From contig NZ_JNAL01000014.1 in NCBI RefSeq assembly GCF_000759955.1, positions 1 through 64,000 on the forward strand: a DNA stretch of 64,000 bases, given 5' to 3'. Source of the DNA: Prochlorococcus marinus str. MIT 9201. GTDB taxonomy: Bacteria; Cyanobacteriota; Cyanobacteriia; PCC-6307; Cyanobiaceae. Shown one piece after another: positions 32,116-40,952 of the stretch. A model generated the notes under the pieces. That model was not told where the DNA came from, made no database searches, and saw only the letters and a list, made by a program, of their open reading frames with translations. The stretch's first letter is position 1. Each line of letters opens with the position of its first letter. The position numbers and the translations under genes were made by a program.

Positions 32116-32405
32116 TGTTCTTGAAGATAGTGATAATTTTTATTTTCATATTTATTTTTTTTAATTTAAGAAACTTTCTTAAATTAAATAGAAAACAAAA
32201 AGTTTTCAATTCTAAAAAAATAACAACTTTCAATAAGAAGAATCTTAATAATTGGATGAATTTAACTAAAAAAGAAAGATATAACTTATCAAAACAAGAT
32301 TCTGTAAAATACATGGATAAAAGAAAACTTTTATTAGACGAAATTAGAAAAGAATATAAAAAAATATCTAAAGAAAATTTTGAGGGTAACATTAAGAAAA
32401 AATAA
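32115..32405 (+). CDS. Small hypothetical protein with one N-terminal membrane helix
   Basis: 96 residues, not recognised. Residues 1-17 are strongly hydrophobic and Phe/Ile-rich (a membrane anchor or uncleaved signal), and the rest is highly basic with many Lys and a lysine-rich end, so the soluble part would sit on the cytoplasmic side. Its ATG overlaps the hisS stop, and the DUF2389 gene starts 3 bp after its end, giving a tight hisS operon. An opposite-strand frame over the same bases is A/T-rich shadow. Confidence 0.65.
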   Translation: MFLKIVIIFIFIFIFFNLRNFLKLNRKQKVFNSKKITTFNKKNLNNWMNLTKKERYNLSKQDSVKYMDKRKLLLDEIRKEYKKISKENFEGNIKKK

Positions 32406-32407
32406 TT

Positions 32408-32707
32408 ATGGAAAATTACTGGACTTCTATTAAACCTATAAATGGATTAAGACATTTTGTTTTGGTAAATGAGACTAAAGAAAAGGGAAATATTATTTTT
32501 TTGATGGTTTCTGTTCTTGATTCTGAGATTAATTTTAAAGTAACTTACGAAGAATTAATAAATGGTGGAAATTGGTACGAGGGATGGATCAATATTCCAA
32601 AGCTTCAATCGATTACTCAAGGATATTTTGATTATAAATCCAGCAAAAAAGAAGAAGGAATTGATGAGATATTTATTAATGAAGATTCTTTATTTAACAT
32701 TTCATAA
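32408..32707 (+). CDS. Trp-rich DUF2389 (TIGR02450) protein
   Basis: A 99-residue soluble protein. It matches the Trp-rich family by the opening YWTSIKPINGLRHFVLV, where W, P and HF are the conserved positions, and by the closing NGGNWYEGWINIPKL with its W..GW spacing. Function unknown; orthologues occur in marine cyanobacteria and proteobacteria. The C-terminal 25 residues are acidic and less conserved. ATG at 32408, 3 bp after the previous gene. Confidence 0.78.
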   Translation: MENYWTSIKPINGLRHFVLVNETKEKGNIIFLMVSVLDSEINFKVTYEELINGGNWYEGWINIPKLQSITQGYFDYKSSKKEEGIDEIFINEDSLFNIS

Positions 32708-32842
32708 TTTGATATAAATCTTTCAAATCTTTTTTCTTCATAAATACTGGGATTTTGTTACTTAATAATTATTTAAAAGTTTTACCCCTTTCAAAAAAAT
32801 AAAATTAACGTTATCAAGGATTAATAATGTTTACTTAATTCA

Positions 32843-33076
32843 ATGTTAGGGGTTAAATGGAGCTCATCTGAGTTGGCCGCTGAAAAATTAGGAATAACTG
32901 AAATTAAACTCTCTTCTTTCCGTGAAAATGGAATACTCAAGCCTGGAATTCATTGGAAGAGCTCCCCACTAGGTCAGAAAAAACCTTGGAACCCCAAAGC
33001 ACTTTATAATATAAAAATGTGTAGGAAAATAATCAATAAATTTTATTTTGAAGAAAAATATAATATTGCTGCCTAA
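32843..33076 (+). CDS. Small helix-turn-helix-like protein
   Basis: 77 residues. The pattern WSSSELAAEKLGIT, then LSSFRENGILKPGIHW and a Lys/Arg-rich C-terminal helix, resembles excisionase or MerR-type winged-helix DNA-binding proteins, in which a short helix-turn-helix is followed by R..G.L.pG.hW. I cannot name a family. It is a free-standing gene, 135 bp after the hisS cluster and 547 bp before pcbA, on the same strand as both. A regulatory role is possible but not shown. Confidence 0.6.
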   Translation: MLGVKWSSSELAAEKLGITEIKLSSFRENGILKPGIHWKSSPLGQKKPWNPKALYNIKMCRKIINKFYFEEKYNIAA

Positions 33077-33115
33077 TATCTTTTTTAAAAGTTATGTTAA
33101 AAATATTTAAAAACT

Positions 33116-33292
33116 CTACTCGATTAGATTCTCATCCTTGCAATCAATCAGAGTATTTTGCAAAGTTGGATATAAGTTGATCATATTGATATACTGTTTT
33201 GATTTTCTATAGGATTTTGCAGCCTTTTTGTAATGAACTTCCGATTTCATTTCTAGTGAAAATTTTCTAGAAGACTCTTGAGAAGTAGTCAT
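33116..33292 (-). CDS. Probable small protein, 58 residues
   Basis: A complete minus-strand frame from ATG at 33292 to TAG at 33116. The peptide is basic and polar, begins MTTSQESSRKFSLEMKSEVH and has two Tyr-rich lysine helices (YKKAAKSYRKSKQYI) before an acidic end. No known domain. Support is its continuous frame in an otherwise gene-free gap and a composition like other Prochlorococcus small proteins; no clear ribosome-binding site is seen. It points away from pcbA. Confidence 0.5.
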   Translation of the reverse strand: MTTSQESSRKFSLEMKSEVHYKKAAKSYRKSKQYINMINLYPTLQNTLIDCKDENLIE

Positions 33293-33623
33293 AATATTAA
33301 ATATCTTATTCCATATTTAATAATTGTTTGAAAATGAGGCAATAACCACAATGGTTTAATGAAACAAAACATCGTTATAATGTCAGCAAAATAAAATTTA
33401 TCTAACTTATTTGAATATAAAAATACTGTTTTATTTGATAGAACTTATATCTCTAAGAATAATTTTTCTTCATTAAATCTACCTTTTTTGCTAATTGTTT
33501 GCCTTATGAAGATTTCTTGTTTAGTAATAGTTAGGATTACTAACCTTTACAATTTTGTTATGAATTCAACTGTTTGGTGAAATATAAAGTATTCTCAAAA
33601 CGTTTAAGCTAATCAATTCCTAA
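33293..33623 (+). promoter_or_regulatory. Non-coding region upstream of pcbA
   Basis: A 331-bp A/T-rich gap between the small minus-strand frame and pcbA, holding the promoter of a highly expressed antenna gene. A TATAAA box at 33583-33588 lies 36 bp before the ATG and is a candidate -10 element; no good -35 is seen. Only very short frames (under 25 codons) occur. No riboswitch or tRNA-like structure was recognised. Confidence 0.35.
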
Positions 33624-34682
33624 ATGCAAACCTATGGAAATCCAGATACTACCTATGGATGGTGGGCTGGTAATTCAGGTGTAGCAAATCGCTCGGGAAA
33701 ATTTATTGCTGCTCACGTAGCTCATGCAGGATTAATTGTTTTCTGGGCGGGTGCATTCACCCTTTTTGAACTTTCACGATTTGACCCCAGCGTCCCAATG
33801 GGTCATCAACCTCTAATCGTTCTACCTCATTTAGCAACTCTTGGAATAGGGTTTGATGCTAATGGCGTTGCGATGGGAGATACTAAACCTGTTCTAGCGA
33901 TAGCAATAGTTCACTTAGTTTCTTCTATGGTTTTAGCAGCAGGCGGACTTTTACACTCTTTACTTCTTCCTGGAAATCTAGAAGATTCTGAGGTAGCAAG
34001 AGCTAGAAAATTCAATATTGAATGGGATAATCCAGACAAATTGACATTTATTCTTGGTCACCATCTAATTATTCTAGGTTTTGCAGTTATCGCTTTTGTT
34101 GAATGGGCAAGGGTACATGGAATTTATGATCCAGCTATTGGTTCTGTAAGACAGGTTGAGTATGAATTAAATTTGGCCAAAATTTGGAATCACCAAACCG
34201 ACTTTTTGACTATTGATAGTCTTGAAGAAGTAATGGGAGGTCATGCTTTCCTTGCTTTCGTTGAGATCACTGGTGGTGCTTGGCATATTGCTACTAAGCA
34301 AGTTGGTGAATTTACCAAGTTCAAAGGTAAAGGACTTCTTTCTGCAGAAGCTGTTTTATCATGGTCACTAGCTGGAATAGGCTGGATGGCTATTATCGCA
34401 GCTTTCTGGAGTGCTGCTAACACTACAGTTTATCCAACTGAATTCTTTGGTGAACCACTTGAATTGAAGTTTAGTATTTCTCCTTATTGGGTAGATACTG
34501 TTGATCTTCCTGATGGTGAGTACACTTCAAGAGCATGGTTAGCTAATGTTCATTACTATTTTGGATTCTTCTTTATTCAAGGTCATCTATGGCACGCTTT
34601 AAGAGCACTAGGCTTTGATTTCAAGAGAGTTACAAATGCTATCAGTAACATTGATAGTGCAACAGTTACTCTTAAAGATTAA
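33624..34682 (+). CDS. pcbA: Divinyl chlorophyll a/b-binding antenna protein (Pcb)
   Basis: Main light-harvesting protein of Prochlorococcus, in thylakoids around the photosystems; related to IsiA and CP43. The 352-residue protein has six membrane helices with paired chlorophyll-ligand His residues: [12 protein letters not shown] in helix 1, [49 protein letters not shown] and, near the end, [20 protein letters not shown]. It lacks the large lumenal loop of CP43, as Pcb proteins do. A single pcb gene here fits a high-light type. Followed by a strong terminator at 34707-34735. Confidence 0.97.
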   Translation: MQTYGNPDTTYGWWAGNSGVANRSGKFIAAHVAHAGLIVFWAGAFTLFELSRFDPSVPMGHQPLIVLPHLATLGIGFDANGVAMGDTKPVLAIAIVHLVSSMVLAAGGLLHSLLLPGNLEDSEVARARKFNIEWDNPDKLTFILGHHLIILGFAVIAFVEWARVHGIYDPAIGSVRQVEYELNLAKIWNHQTDFLTIDSLEEVMGGHAFLAFVEITGGAWHIATKQVGEFTKFKGKGLLSAEAVLSWSLAGIGWMAIIAAFWSAANTTVYPTEFFGEPLELKFSISPYWVDTVDLPDGEYTSRAWLANVHYYFGFFFIQGHLWHALRALGFDFKRVTNAISNIDSATVTLKD

Positions 34683-34706
34683 TTTTCAAATTTTATTATT
34701 AATATC

Positions 34707-34735
34707 AAAAGGCTCCTTTCATAGGGGCCTTTTTT
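34707..34735 (+). terminator. Rho-independent terminator of pcbA
   Basis: An 11-bp stem (left arm AAAAGGCTCCT, right arm AGGGGCCTTTT, one G-T pair) closes a 5-base TTCAT loop and runs into a T tract. It begins 25 bp after the pcbA stop. It is the clearest terminator in the window, fitting the need to insulate a highly transcribed gene. Confidence 0.85.
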
Positions 34736-34775
34736 ATTTGAAAAATTTTGTTTATTAATTTAGATTTAGAATTAG

Positions 34776-36164
34776 ATGTTTTTGAAATTATTGAATTTTT
34801 TTTCGATACAAAATAAAGATGTTTTTTCAAATTCTCTATTGATAAGTTTTTTGGGATTATTAATTATATTTTTTTTGTTGGTTTTTGGGAGGAAATTAAA
34901 ACTTGCTGTTCAACTTGAGAGATTTGGATTGCCGATAGCAGTTATATCAGGAATTTTAGGTATATCTATAGGCCCTTTTGGAGCTATACACTTTTTGCCA
35001 AAAGAAACTATCAATGTTTGGAGTAATTTACCTACTCCTCTTTTATCATTAGTCTTCGCAACTTTAATGATGGGAAGACCTATCCCGAATATAAATGGTT
35101 TAGTTAAACCAATTTTTAATCAATTTTTATTAGCTCTTTCACTAGGTTTTGGACAATTTTTTGTGGGTGGCCTTGTTGTTAAATATTTTCTGCCTCCATC
35201 TATGGATGCAAATCCTCTAATGGGATGTTTAATAGAGGTAGGTTTTGAAGGTGGTCATGGAGCTGCATCAATAATCGGTGAAAGTTTTAATAAACTTGGT
35301 TTCCCAAATGGTTTAGATCTAGGTTTGGCTATGGCAACAATGGGTCTTTTATCCTCTTCACTATTGGGGAGCATATTTATTTTTCTTGGTAGAACTTTAG
35401 GTCTCTCAGATACTGAGGAAATTCTTGAACAAAAAGACACTCTAAAGGGAAAAAATAAGATAGGAATTTTTGCAGATTTAAGAATTTTTATAATAAATCT
35501 TGGATTCTCCGGTTTGGCAATTTCTTTTGGTGTTTTGCTACTTAAATTTTTAAGGTATATTTCAATTTCTTTTGGTGATTTTTCGAAGGAAATTATTTTT
35601 TCACTACCAGTATTCCCCTTTATTCTTATAGGTTCGCTCCTTATTAGATATGTATTAGAGAAAACCAAAAATACAGAATTTATTTCAAATATTCTGCAAA
35701 GGGAGATTGGTATTTTATCCACAGACTTATTGATTTTTACAGCTATGGCGAGTTTAGATATTGCAGTTGTCTTTGATAATTGGATACTTATTTTAGTGTT
35801 TACTATTTTCGGGTTATTTTGGAATTTAATCTGCATTGCTTTTTTTGCATACTTTATTTTTGATGATTATTGGTTTGAAAAAAGTTTGATAGAGTTTGGG
35901 AATTCTACAGGTGTAGTAGCTTCTGGGCTACTTCTTTTAAGGCTTGCAGATCCTAAAAATATTTCTAAGACTTTACCAATTTTTACGTCAAAACAGCTAT
36001 TCGCTCAGTTAATTCTTTCTGGGGGACTATTCACAGTTCTCGCACCATTAATGATTTCTAAAATTGGGTTAGATTATTGGACAGAAATTTGTGCCCTAAT
36101 TACATTCGCAATTCTTTTTATTGCATTGATTTTTAACAAAGTAGAGATGAAAAAGTTTCAATAA
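34776..36164 (+). CDS. Sodium/glutamate symporter family (GltS-like) membrane protein
   Basis: 462 residues with about eleven to twelve hydrophobic helices. The motif EVGFEGGHGAASIIGESF (about 152-169) and the following LAMATMGLLSSSLLG correspond to the GHG(T/A)A..G region of GltS, and a second inverted copy near NSTGVVASGLLLLRLADP is what the two-repeat GltS fold predicts. Substrate may be glutamate or another anion; specificity is not visible. Start ATG at 34776. It has its own transcription unit, because a terminator stands between it and pcbA. Confidence 0.75.
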   Translation: MFLKLLNFFSIQNKDVFSNSLLISFLGLLIIFFLLVFGRKLKLAVQLERFGLPIAVISGILGISIGPFGAIHFLPKETINVWSNLPTPLLSLVFATLMMGRPIPNINGLVKPIFNQFLLALSLGFGQFFVGGLVVKYFLPPSMDANPLMGCLIEVGFEGGHGAASIIGESFNKLGFPNGLDLGLAMATMGLLSSSLLGSIFIFLGRTLGLSDTEEILEQKDTLKGKNKIGIFADLRIFIINLGFSGLAISFGVLLLKFLRYISISFGDFSKEIIFSLPVFPFILIGSLLIRYVLEKTKNTEFISNILQREIGILSTDLLIFTAMASLDIAVVFDNWILILVFTIFGLFWNLICIAFFAYFIFDDYWFEKSLIEFGNSTGVVASGLLLLRLADPKNISKTLPIFTSKQLFAQLILSGGLFTVLAPLMISKIGLDYWTEICALITFAILFIALIFNKVEMKKFQ

Positions 36165-36200
36165 TAACCCTAGAATGGTAAAAGCTTAAATTTTATTTTA

Positions 36201-36458
36201 ATGTCATTTTCTCCCTACGATATTCCACCTCAAGAAAATAAAGGGAAGTGGTTTAGGAGTCATTTACTTGGAAGGGAAATCGAACTTGGTGAATTGTATA
36301 GTCTTGGATCAAATGATTTAGATTTGCTTATGGCGGAGACTGCAGAAATCAGGAGCGATCTTGATTTTAAGGAAAAAAATATAGGCAAATTTAGGACTGC
36401 AGGATATTTTTTGGAGTTAGCAAGAATAATTGAAAAAAGGAAGTTGTTAGAAAGTTAA
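36201..36458 (+). CDS. Conserved hypothetical protein, 85 residues
   Basis: Small soluble protein, mostly helical in its second half: SLGSNDLDLLMAETAEIRSD (about 35-54), then FRTAGYFLELARIIEKRKLL. The N-terminus has a conserved-looking PPQENKGKWFRSHLLGREI. I do not recognise a domain. It is 36 bp after the GltS-like gene and overlaps the converging GST gene by 4 bp. Confidence 0.7.
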   Translation: MSFSPYDIPPQENKGKWFRSHLLGREIELGELYSLGSNDLDLLMAETAEIRSDLDFKEKNIGKFRTAGYFLELARIIEKRKLLES

Positions 36459-37114
36459 TTAGATGGGAAGTAATTTGCCTTAGAATATGGTCCCCATAAT
36501 TCGTATTTATACATTAAGGATTTAAATTCTCTATTTTTCTCAAATGAATCTAACCAGTTTTTTATTGAGGATTCAAAATAATTTGTTCTTTTTTGACTTT
36601 CACAAGCGATTCTAAATTGTCTTACAAAAGGCCAAATAGACCAATCAGCGATTGTGGGGCTATCTCCAAAAAAGTATTTGTTTTCTGCAAGAAGTTGGTT
36701 CCATCTCTTTATAAATTTAATCGCATTTGTGAAATGAAATTCTTCATCATTATTCTTATATCTTGTGGCATATTTAAATCGATCTAAATGATATTTGAAT
36801 TCGTTATCATTTTCATTAATTATTTCAAAAATTTCTTCCTTTTTGTTCTCAGGAAAATAAATTAATTTGATGTTTTCCTTTTTTGACTCTGAGAGAGCCC
36901 ACAGAATGATTTCAAGACTCTCTTCAATAACTTCACTATTTTTTTTTATAAGTATTGGAACCGTTTTCGTTTTTGAATTATTTAAAAAATCTAGAGGTTT
37001 GTTTTTTAAATCAATTTCTCTTATCTCTACTTTTATTTCACAAATTAATATGGCCCATCTTGCACGAATTGCATATGGACATCTTCGAAATGAATATAAA
37101 ATATCGTTTGTCAT
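36455..37114 (-). CDS. Glutathione S-transferase-like protein
   Basis: 219 residues. The N-terminal thioredoxin-fold domain has SFRRCPYAIRARWA (about 8-21), with a Cys in the usual CPYA/CPFC position, and the conserved cis-Pro region KTVPILI plus the Glu-Ser pair (EES) that contacts glutathione. The C-terminal helical domain has ADWSIWPFVRQF. It probably belongs to the Omega/Beta-like GSTs, which act in thiol redox chemistry. Substrate unknown. The opposing gene at 36201 ends inside it by 4 bp. Confidence 0.83.
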   Translation of the reverse strand: MTNDILYSFRRCPYAIRARWAILICEIKVEIREIDLKNKPLDFLNNSKTKTVPILIKKNSEVIEESLEIILWALSESKKENIKLIYFPENKKEEIFEIINENDNEFKYHLDRFKYATRYKNNDEEFHFTNAIKFIKRWNQLLAENKYFFGDSPTIADWSIWPFVRQFRIACESQKRTNYFESSIKNWLDSFEKNREFKSLMYKYELWGPYSKANYFPSN

Positions 37115-37188
37115 TTTGTAAAAACTTTTAATTTCCTTTACTCTTTTAGTATTATCTAAATAGGAATAATATTAATTTTACAACGCAA

Positions 37189-37731
37189 ATGTCTGGATAT
37201 GTTTACCTTATCAGAGTAGGAGACCTTTATAGAATTGGGAAAACGAATAATCTTGAAAAAAAAATTAAGAAATTAAAACCAGATGAATTATTAACATCAA
37301 TTATGACAAAGGAGCCAGAAACTCTTGAAGCAAGATTACTAAGAAAATATAAGTCGCAAAGAATTCCTGAAACTGGTTATTTAAAACTTTCTAAAAGAGA
37401 AATTAGAGAATGCAAAAAGCAATTTGAATTAAAAGGAAGCTTACCTCATACTTTAGACGCTGAAGTTTCCATTACTCTATTTGCATCTTTTTTATTGTTT
37501 TCCTCAAGTTTCTTTATTTTAAATTATCTAAATTTTGGATTTGTAAAAGCTATAGCTTATTCTTTTGGCATGGCATCACTACCAATGGTTGTGTTATTTA
37601 TTACGGGCAGTTTTGGTGGATATTTTTCTGAAGATTTATCTCTTTTTTCATTGTTAACTAATCGAATAAAAGGTTTATTTATAGCAATTGCAATGCTCTC
37701 AATGGCTTATTTAATTTTCAATTTAGGTTAA
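37189..37731 (+). CDS. GIY-YIG-like (MUG113/T5orf172) domain fused to membrane helices
   Basis: 180 residues. The N-terminal 75 residues resemble a divergent GIY-YIG fold: GYVYLIRVGDLYRIGKTNNL (3-22) gives the two beta strands, and a later EARLLRKYKSQRI gives the conserved acidic/Arg region. From about residue 95 on there are three hydrophobic segments, so the fold is tethered to a membrane. The pairing of a nuclease-like fold with membrane helices is unusual, and the function is unknown. It converges with the SDR gene, overlapping it by 4 bp. Confidence 0.7.
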   Translation: MSGYVYLIRVGDLYRIGKTNNLEKKIKKLKPDELLTSIMTKEPETLEARLLRKYKSQRIPETGYLKLSKREIRECKKQFELKGSLPHTLDAEVSITLFASFLLFSSSFFILNYLNFGFVKAIAYSFGMASLPMVVLFITGSFGGYFSEDLSLFSLLTNRIKGLFIAIAMLSMAYLIFNLG

Positions 37732-38435
37732 ATTTCATAATTACAATTTAACGCAACTTCAAATGGTACTGATTGGGAAGGTAACTTCAGAATAGTTGAA
37801 CATATTTCAGCAATATCTTCAGGCTGTGTCATGCTTAATTTGTCTAAGGAAGAGATATTTTGGGCCATTTCTGTATTAACCCAACTTGGGCAAATTGCTG
37901 AAATTCTAATATTTTTATCCCAACCTTTATTTTTCATTGTTTGGCATAATCCCATCAAAGCAAATTTTGAAGAAGAGTAAGCGGCTAAATCCCCTTTAGA
38001 TCTTTTCCCACTCATTGAAACTAAAACAATAATCCTCCCCCTTCCTGAGGCGCATAAATGATCCCAAGAAAGCCTACACAAATTCCAAATTGCCAAAAAG
38101 TTGATATTTAGTGTATTTAAAATATCTTCTTCGTCACCATCATTGAATAAAAAAGGAACTTTCGATAATACTCCAGAACAATTTATAACTGAATCAAATC
38201 CTCCAAATTCATCTACAGTATTTTTTATCCAATTTTGGGCTGATATTTTGTTTAATGCATCATATTTGTTAATTATAATTCTCCCTTCAGGCCATTTTCT
38301 TGGATCAATAACACTCCCCTTTAGTGATTCTAGATTTCTAATGCCAACACTAATTCTGTTGCCTTCTTTTAATTCTTTATGTGCAATATTTAATCCAATA
38401 CCTCTACTTGCTCCACTTATAAGTATTGTCCTCAT
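37728..38435 (-). CDS. Short-chain dehydrogenase/reductase
   Basis: 235 residues, classical SDR. The NAD(P)-binding GASRGIGL is at about 7-14, an NCSG motif lies near residue 88, and the catalytic set is Ser in VSMSGKRSKG plus YSSSK (Tyr and Lys). The substrate cannot be told from the sequence. It lies 7 bp downstream of crtL on the same strand, so the two may be co-transcribed, but a role in carotenoid metabolism is only a guess. Confidence 0.83.
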   Translation of the reverse strand: MRTILISGASRGIGLNIAHKELKEGNRISVGIRNLESLKGSVIDPRKWPEGRIIINKYDALNKISAQNWIKNTVDEFGGFDSVINCSGVLSKVPFLFNDGDEEDILNTLNINFLAIWNLCRLSWDHLCASGRGRIIVLVSMSGKRSKGDLAAYSSSKFALMGLCQTMKNKGWDKNIRISAICPSWVNTEMAQNISSLDKLSMTQPEDIAEICSTILKLPSQSVPFEVALNCNYEI

Positions 38436-38442
38436 TTTGAAA

Positions 38443-39726
38443 CTATATATTTGGAAATATTATCCTAAGTAACATTTTAAACTCTCTACCATGCATAATC
38501 ATCAGACCTTTCTTTACACTCCATGGAGCTTTTATAAACATTTTGAACATTGCATATACAATCTCTCTTAAGGAAAGAGTATCAGTTAGAAAACCATACC
38601 ATTGATTTTTAGGTAGTTGGAAAAAACTGCCAAAAAATTCTCTCAAAAGTTTTTCGTCAAACCGCATGAGTTTTTCTAATCCAAATTGGTAAAGTGATTT
38701 CTTTCTAATTAATTCTTTTGACCATAAAGTTTCCCAACCTTTTCTTGCAATATGATAGGTACTCAGATTTTTGTTTTTAATTGCTTCTGATACTGCTTTT
38801 GCGACAAGTGGAGCTCTTCTTAAAACATTACCAATTAAGTATCCTGATGCAGGATGTACCATTGAAGCAGCACCACCATATCCAAGTATTTGTTGTTTGA
38901 AATCTGGTATTGGCATATTCATTGGTAGAAACAAACCCAGCTCTTCATGTTGCATGCTTGTAATAGATATATTTCGATAAGATAGCCTTTTCTCCAGTCT
39001 CTCTTTTAAATTTTCCATTGTTAGAGGATTTACTAAACCAAGAGATGTTTCCTCAAGAAAATATTTTCCATTTCCCATATCCATGGCATAAAGAAAAGTG
39101 GGCGGTTCTTTTCTTTGGTCTTCATTAAGGTGGTCATTTCTATAATCCATTAATACAAACTGCCCTTTTTTCAGCGGAGGTTTACTAAAATTACCCACTA
39201 TTCCGTAACAAGTTTGTACTGCTAAAGGACCACAAGATTTTAATTTAAGAAAAACAGGATCATATCCTGTTGCATCTACTACTAATCTTGCAGAATAAGT
39301 ATTGCCATCTTTTGTAGTTACTGTACTTTTATATTTTTCATAATGTATTTTGTTTGCAAAGCCTTGATGCCATTTAATAAATGACTTATTACATTCATTA
39401 AACCAAAAATTGTGGAGTTTCTTTTTATCAAATAGTCCATAATCTAGAAAATGCTCTGTGGCTTTGTTCTCATCGTCCTGTTCTTCTAAAGCGCCATGCC
39501 CAAAAAAACTTACAGTATTCTTCCATCTATATTCAAGCAAATCCTGAAGCCCAAGTTGATCAACTTCTTCCCCCCAAATACCATAAGTGTTAGGCCAAGG
39601 TTCATCTGGTCCATTTGGAGAAAGAACTTCAACATCTAATTTTTCCTTCCCCAAAGCTGATGCAATTGCCATGCCGGCAGGCCCTGCGCCCAAAACAAGA
39701 ACATCTGGCATGCTTTCTTTTGACAT
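38443..39726 (-). CDS. crtL: Lycopene cyclase, CrtL type (probably the epsilon-type paralogue)
   Basis: Flavin-dependent enzyme that makes the end rings of carotenes from lycopene. N-terminal FAD/NAD motif VLGAGPAGMAIASALG (about 11-26), then PWPNTYGIWGEEVDQLG, the signature of plant-type CrtL, and a GGAASMVHPASGYLIG segment. Length 427. Prochlorococcus has two related genes, one for beta rings and one that can make epsilon rings; I favour the epsilon-type here from the gene neighbourhood, but the sequence alone does not decide it. Start ATG at 39726. Confidence 0.85.
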   Translation of the reverse strand: MSKESMPDVLVLGAGPAGMAIASALGKEKLDVEVLSPNGPDEPWPNTYGIWGEEVDQLGLQDLLEYRWKNTVSFFGHGALEEQDDENKATEHFLDYGLFDKKKLHNFWFNECNKSFIKWHQGFANKIHYEKYKSTVTTKDGNTYSARLVVDATGYDPVFLKLKSCGPLAVQTCYGIVGNFSKPPLKKGQFVLMDYRNDHLNEDQRKEPPTFLYAMDMGNGKYFLEETSLGLVNPLTMENLKERLEKRLSYRNISITSMQHEELGLFLPMNMPIPDFKQQILGYGGAASMVHPASGYLIGNVLRRAPLVAKAVSEAIKNKNLSTYHIARKGWETLWSKELIRKKSLYQFGLEKLMRFDEKLLREFFGSFFQLPKNQWYGFLTDTLSLREIVYAMFKMFIKAPWSVKKGLMIMHGREFKMLLRIIFPNI

Positions 39727-39950
39727 TAAATATAAATTTTATGATTAAAGAAATTTATGGAACCAAATATAATTTCTCCTATTGTGTTTTTATATTCCAT
39801 CCAGTACTTGTAACGAGAGTAGGTTAATAATAATCAAATTACTCAAATACTAGTGACTAAGTTTTCAGTGTTTTAACAATAATTTATAAGATTACAAAAT
39901 AAAAAAAACTTTATTTATTTTTTTATTATAAAAAAAATATAGGAATTTAA

Positions 39951-40952
39951 ATGATTAAAAATAAAAATATTTTAATTACTGGAGGTAATTCAGGTATAGG
40001 TTTTTTTGCCGTTATTAATTTACTGAAGACAAAAAATAATTTATATGTTGTAATAAAAAACGAATTAAGAAAGAATGAATTTCTCAAAAAAATTGAGAAG
40101 TTTTTTGATAAAAATTACCTTAGTAAATATTTGAATATTATTGAAAATTGTGATCTTTCAGATCTAGAGAATATTAAAAAAATTAAGGATTACTTTTTTA
40201 GTAGAAAGATTTTTTTAGATGTAGTTGTTTTAAATGCAGGATTGCAGTATACGGGTTCTTTTTACCCTAAAGTATCAAAACAAGGGATAGAACTAACTTT
40301 TGCGGTAAATCATCTTGCACATTTCTACTTGGTAAATATCCTAAAAGATTTTGTTAGAGATAAAGAAGAATCTAGAATCATTGTTACATCATCAGATGTT
40401 CACGACCCCAAAAGTTCAGGGGGCAATATAGGAAAGAAAGCCGGACTTAATAACCTTGTTGATTTCAGAAAAAAAGTAACTGGGCAATTTTTAAATTTTA
40501 ATGCTGATGAAGCTTATAAAAATAGTAAGTTATGTAATATTTTGTTTGCTAAAGAACTTGAAAAAAAATTAAAAATGTCCTCCAGTAAAATTTCTGTAAT
40601 TACTTGGGCTCCTGGTCTCGTAATACCAAATGATGATTCGGGTTTTTTTAGATACAGTAAACGTTTTAATCTCTTTGGATATTTAATTTTTTCTAAAGCT
40701 TCAAAAAATATTTTAGGAATTTCTGAAAGTATAGAAAATGCTGGAAAGATTCTTTCTAAGATTGTCCTTGATTTAAATTATAATAATATCGGTTTCATAC
40801 ATTTAAGTAATAAACTTATATCTTTTAAAAAACATAAATTAGTTGAAAGTAATGTTAGTTATGAAGCCAATAGTGCTGAATTGGCTTCAAAACTTTGGAC
40901 TTTAAGTGAAGAGATTTGCGAATCATTTGGCTTTGTTACTTTCAATATTTAA
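39951..40952 (+). CDS. Protochlorophyllide-reductase-like short-chain dehydrogenase
   Basis: 333 residues. An extended SDR: TGGNSGIGF for NADP binding, NAGLQ, and the catalytic YKNSKLCN (YxxxK). The C-terminal SAELASKLWTLSEEIC resembles the tail of light-dependent protochlorophyllide oxidoreductase, which supports a POR-like family. It is more divergent and more Lys-rich than an expected true POR, so I read it as a paralogue of unknown substrate. ATG at 39951 with AGGAA upstream. It overlaps the converging mscS gene by 30 bp. Confidence 0.7.
   Translation: MIKNKNILITGGNSGIGFFAVINLLKTKNNLYVVIKNELRKNEFLKKIEKFFDKNYLSKYLNIIENCDLSDLENIKKIKDYFFSRKIFLDVVVLNAGLQYTGSFYPKVSKQGIELTFAVNHLAHFYLVNILKDFVRDKEESRIIVTSSDVHDPKSSGGNIGKKAGLNNLVDFRKKVTGQFLNFNADEAYKNSKLCNILFAKELEKKLKMSSSKISVITWAPGLVIPNDDSGFFRYSKRFNLFGYLIFSKASKNILGISESIENAGKILSKIVLDLNYNNIGFIHLSNKLISFKKHKLVESNVSYEANSAELASKLWTLSEEICESFGFVTFNI

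Noticed and set aside
39741-39827. 28-codon frame upstream of the POR-like gene
   Set aside because: Too short, no ribosome-binding site, and composition is that of A/T-rich spacer.
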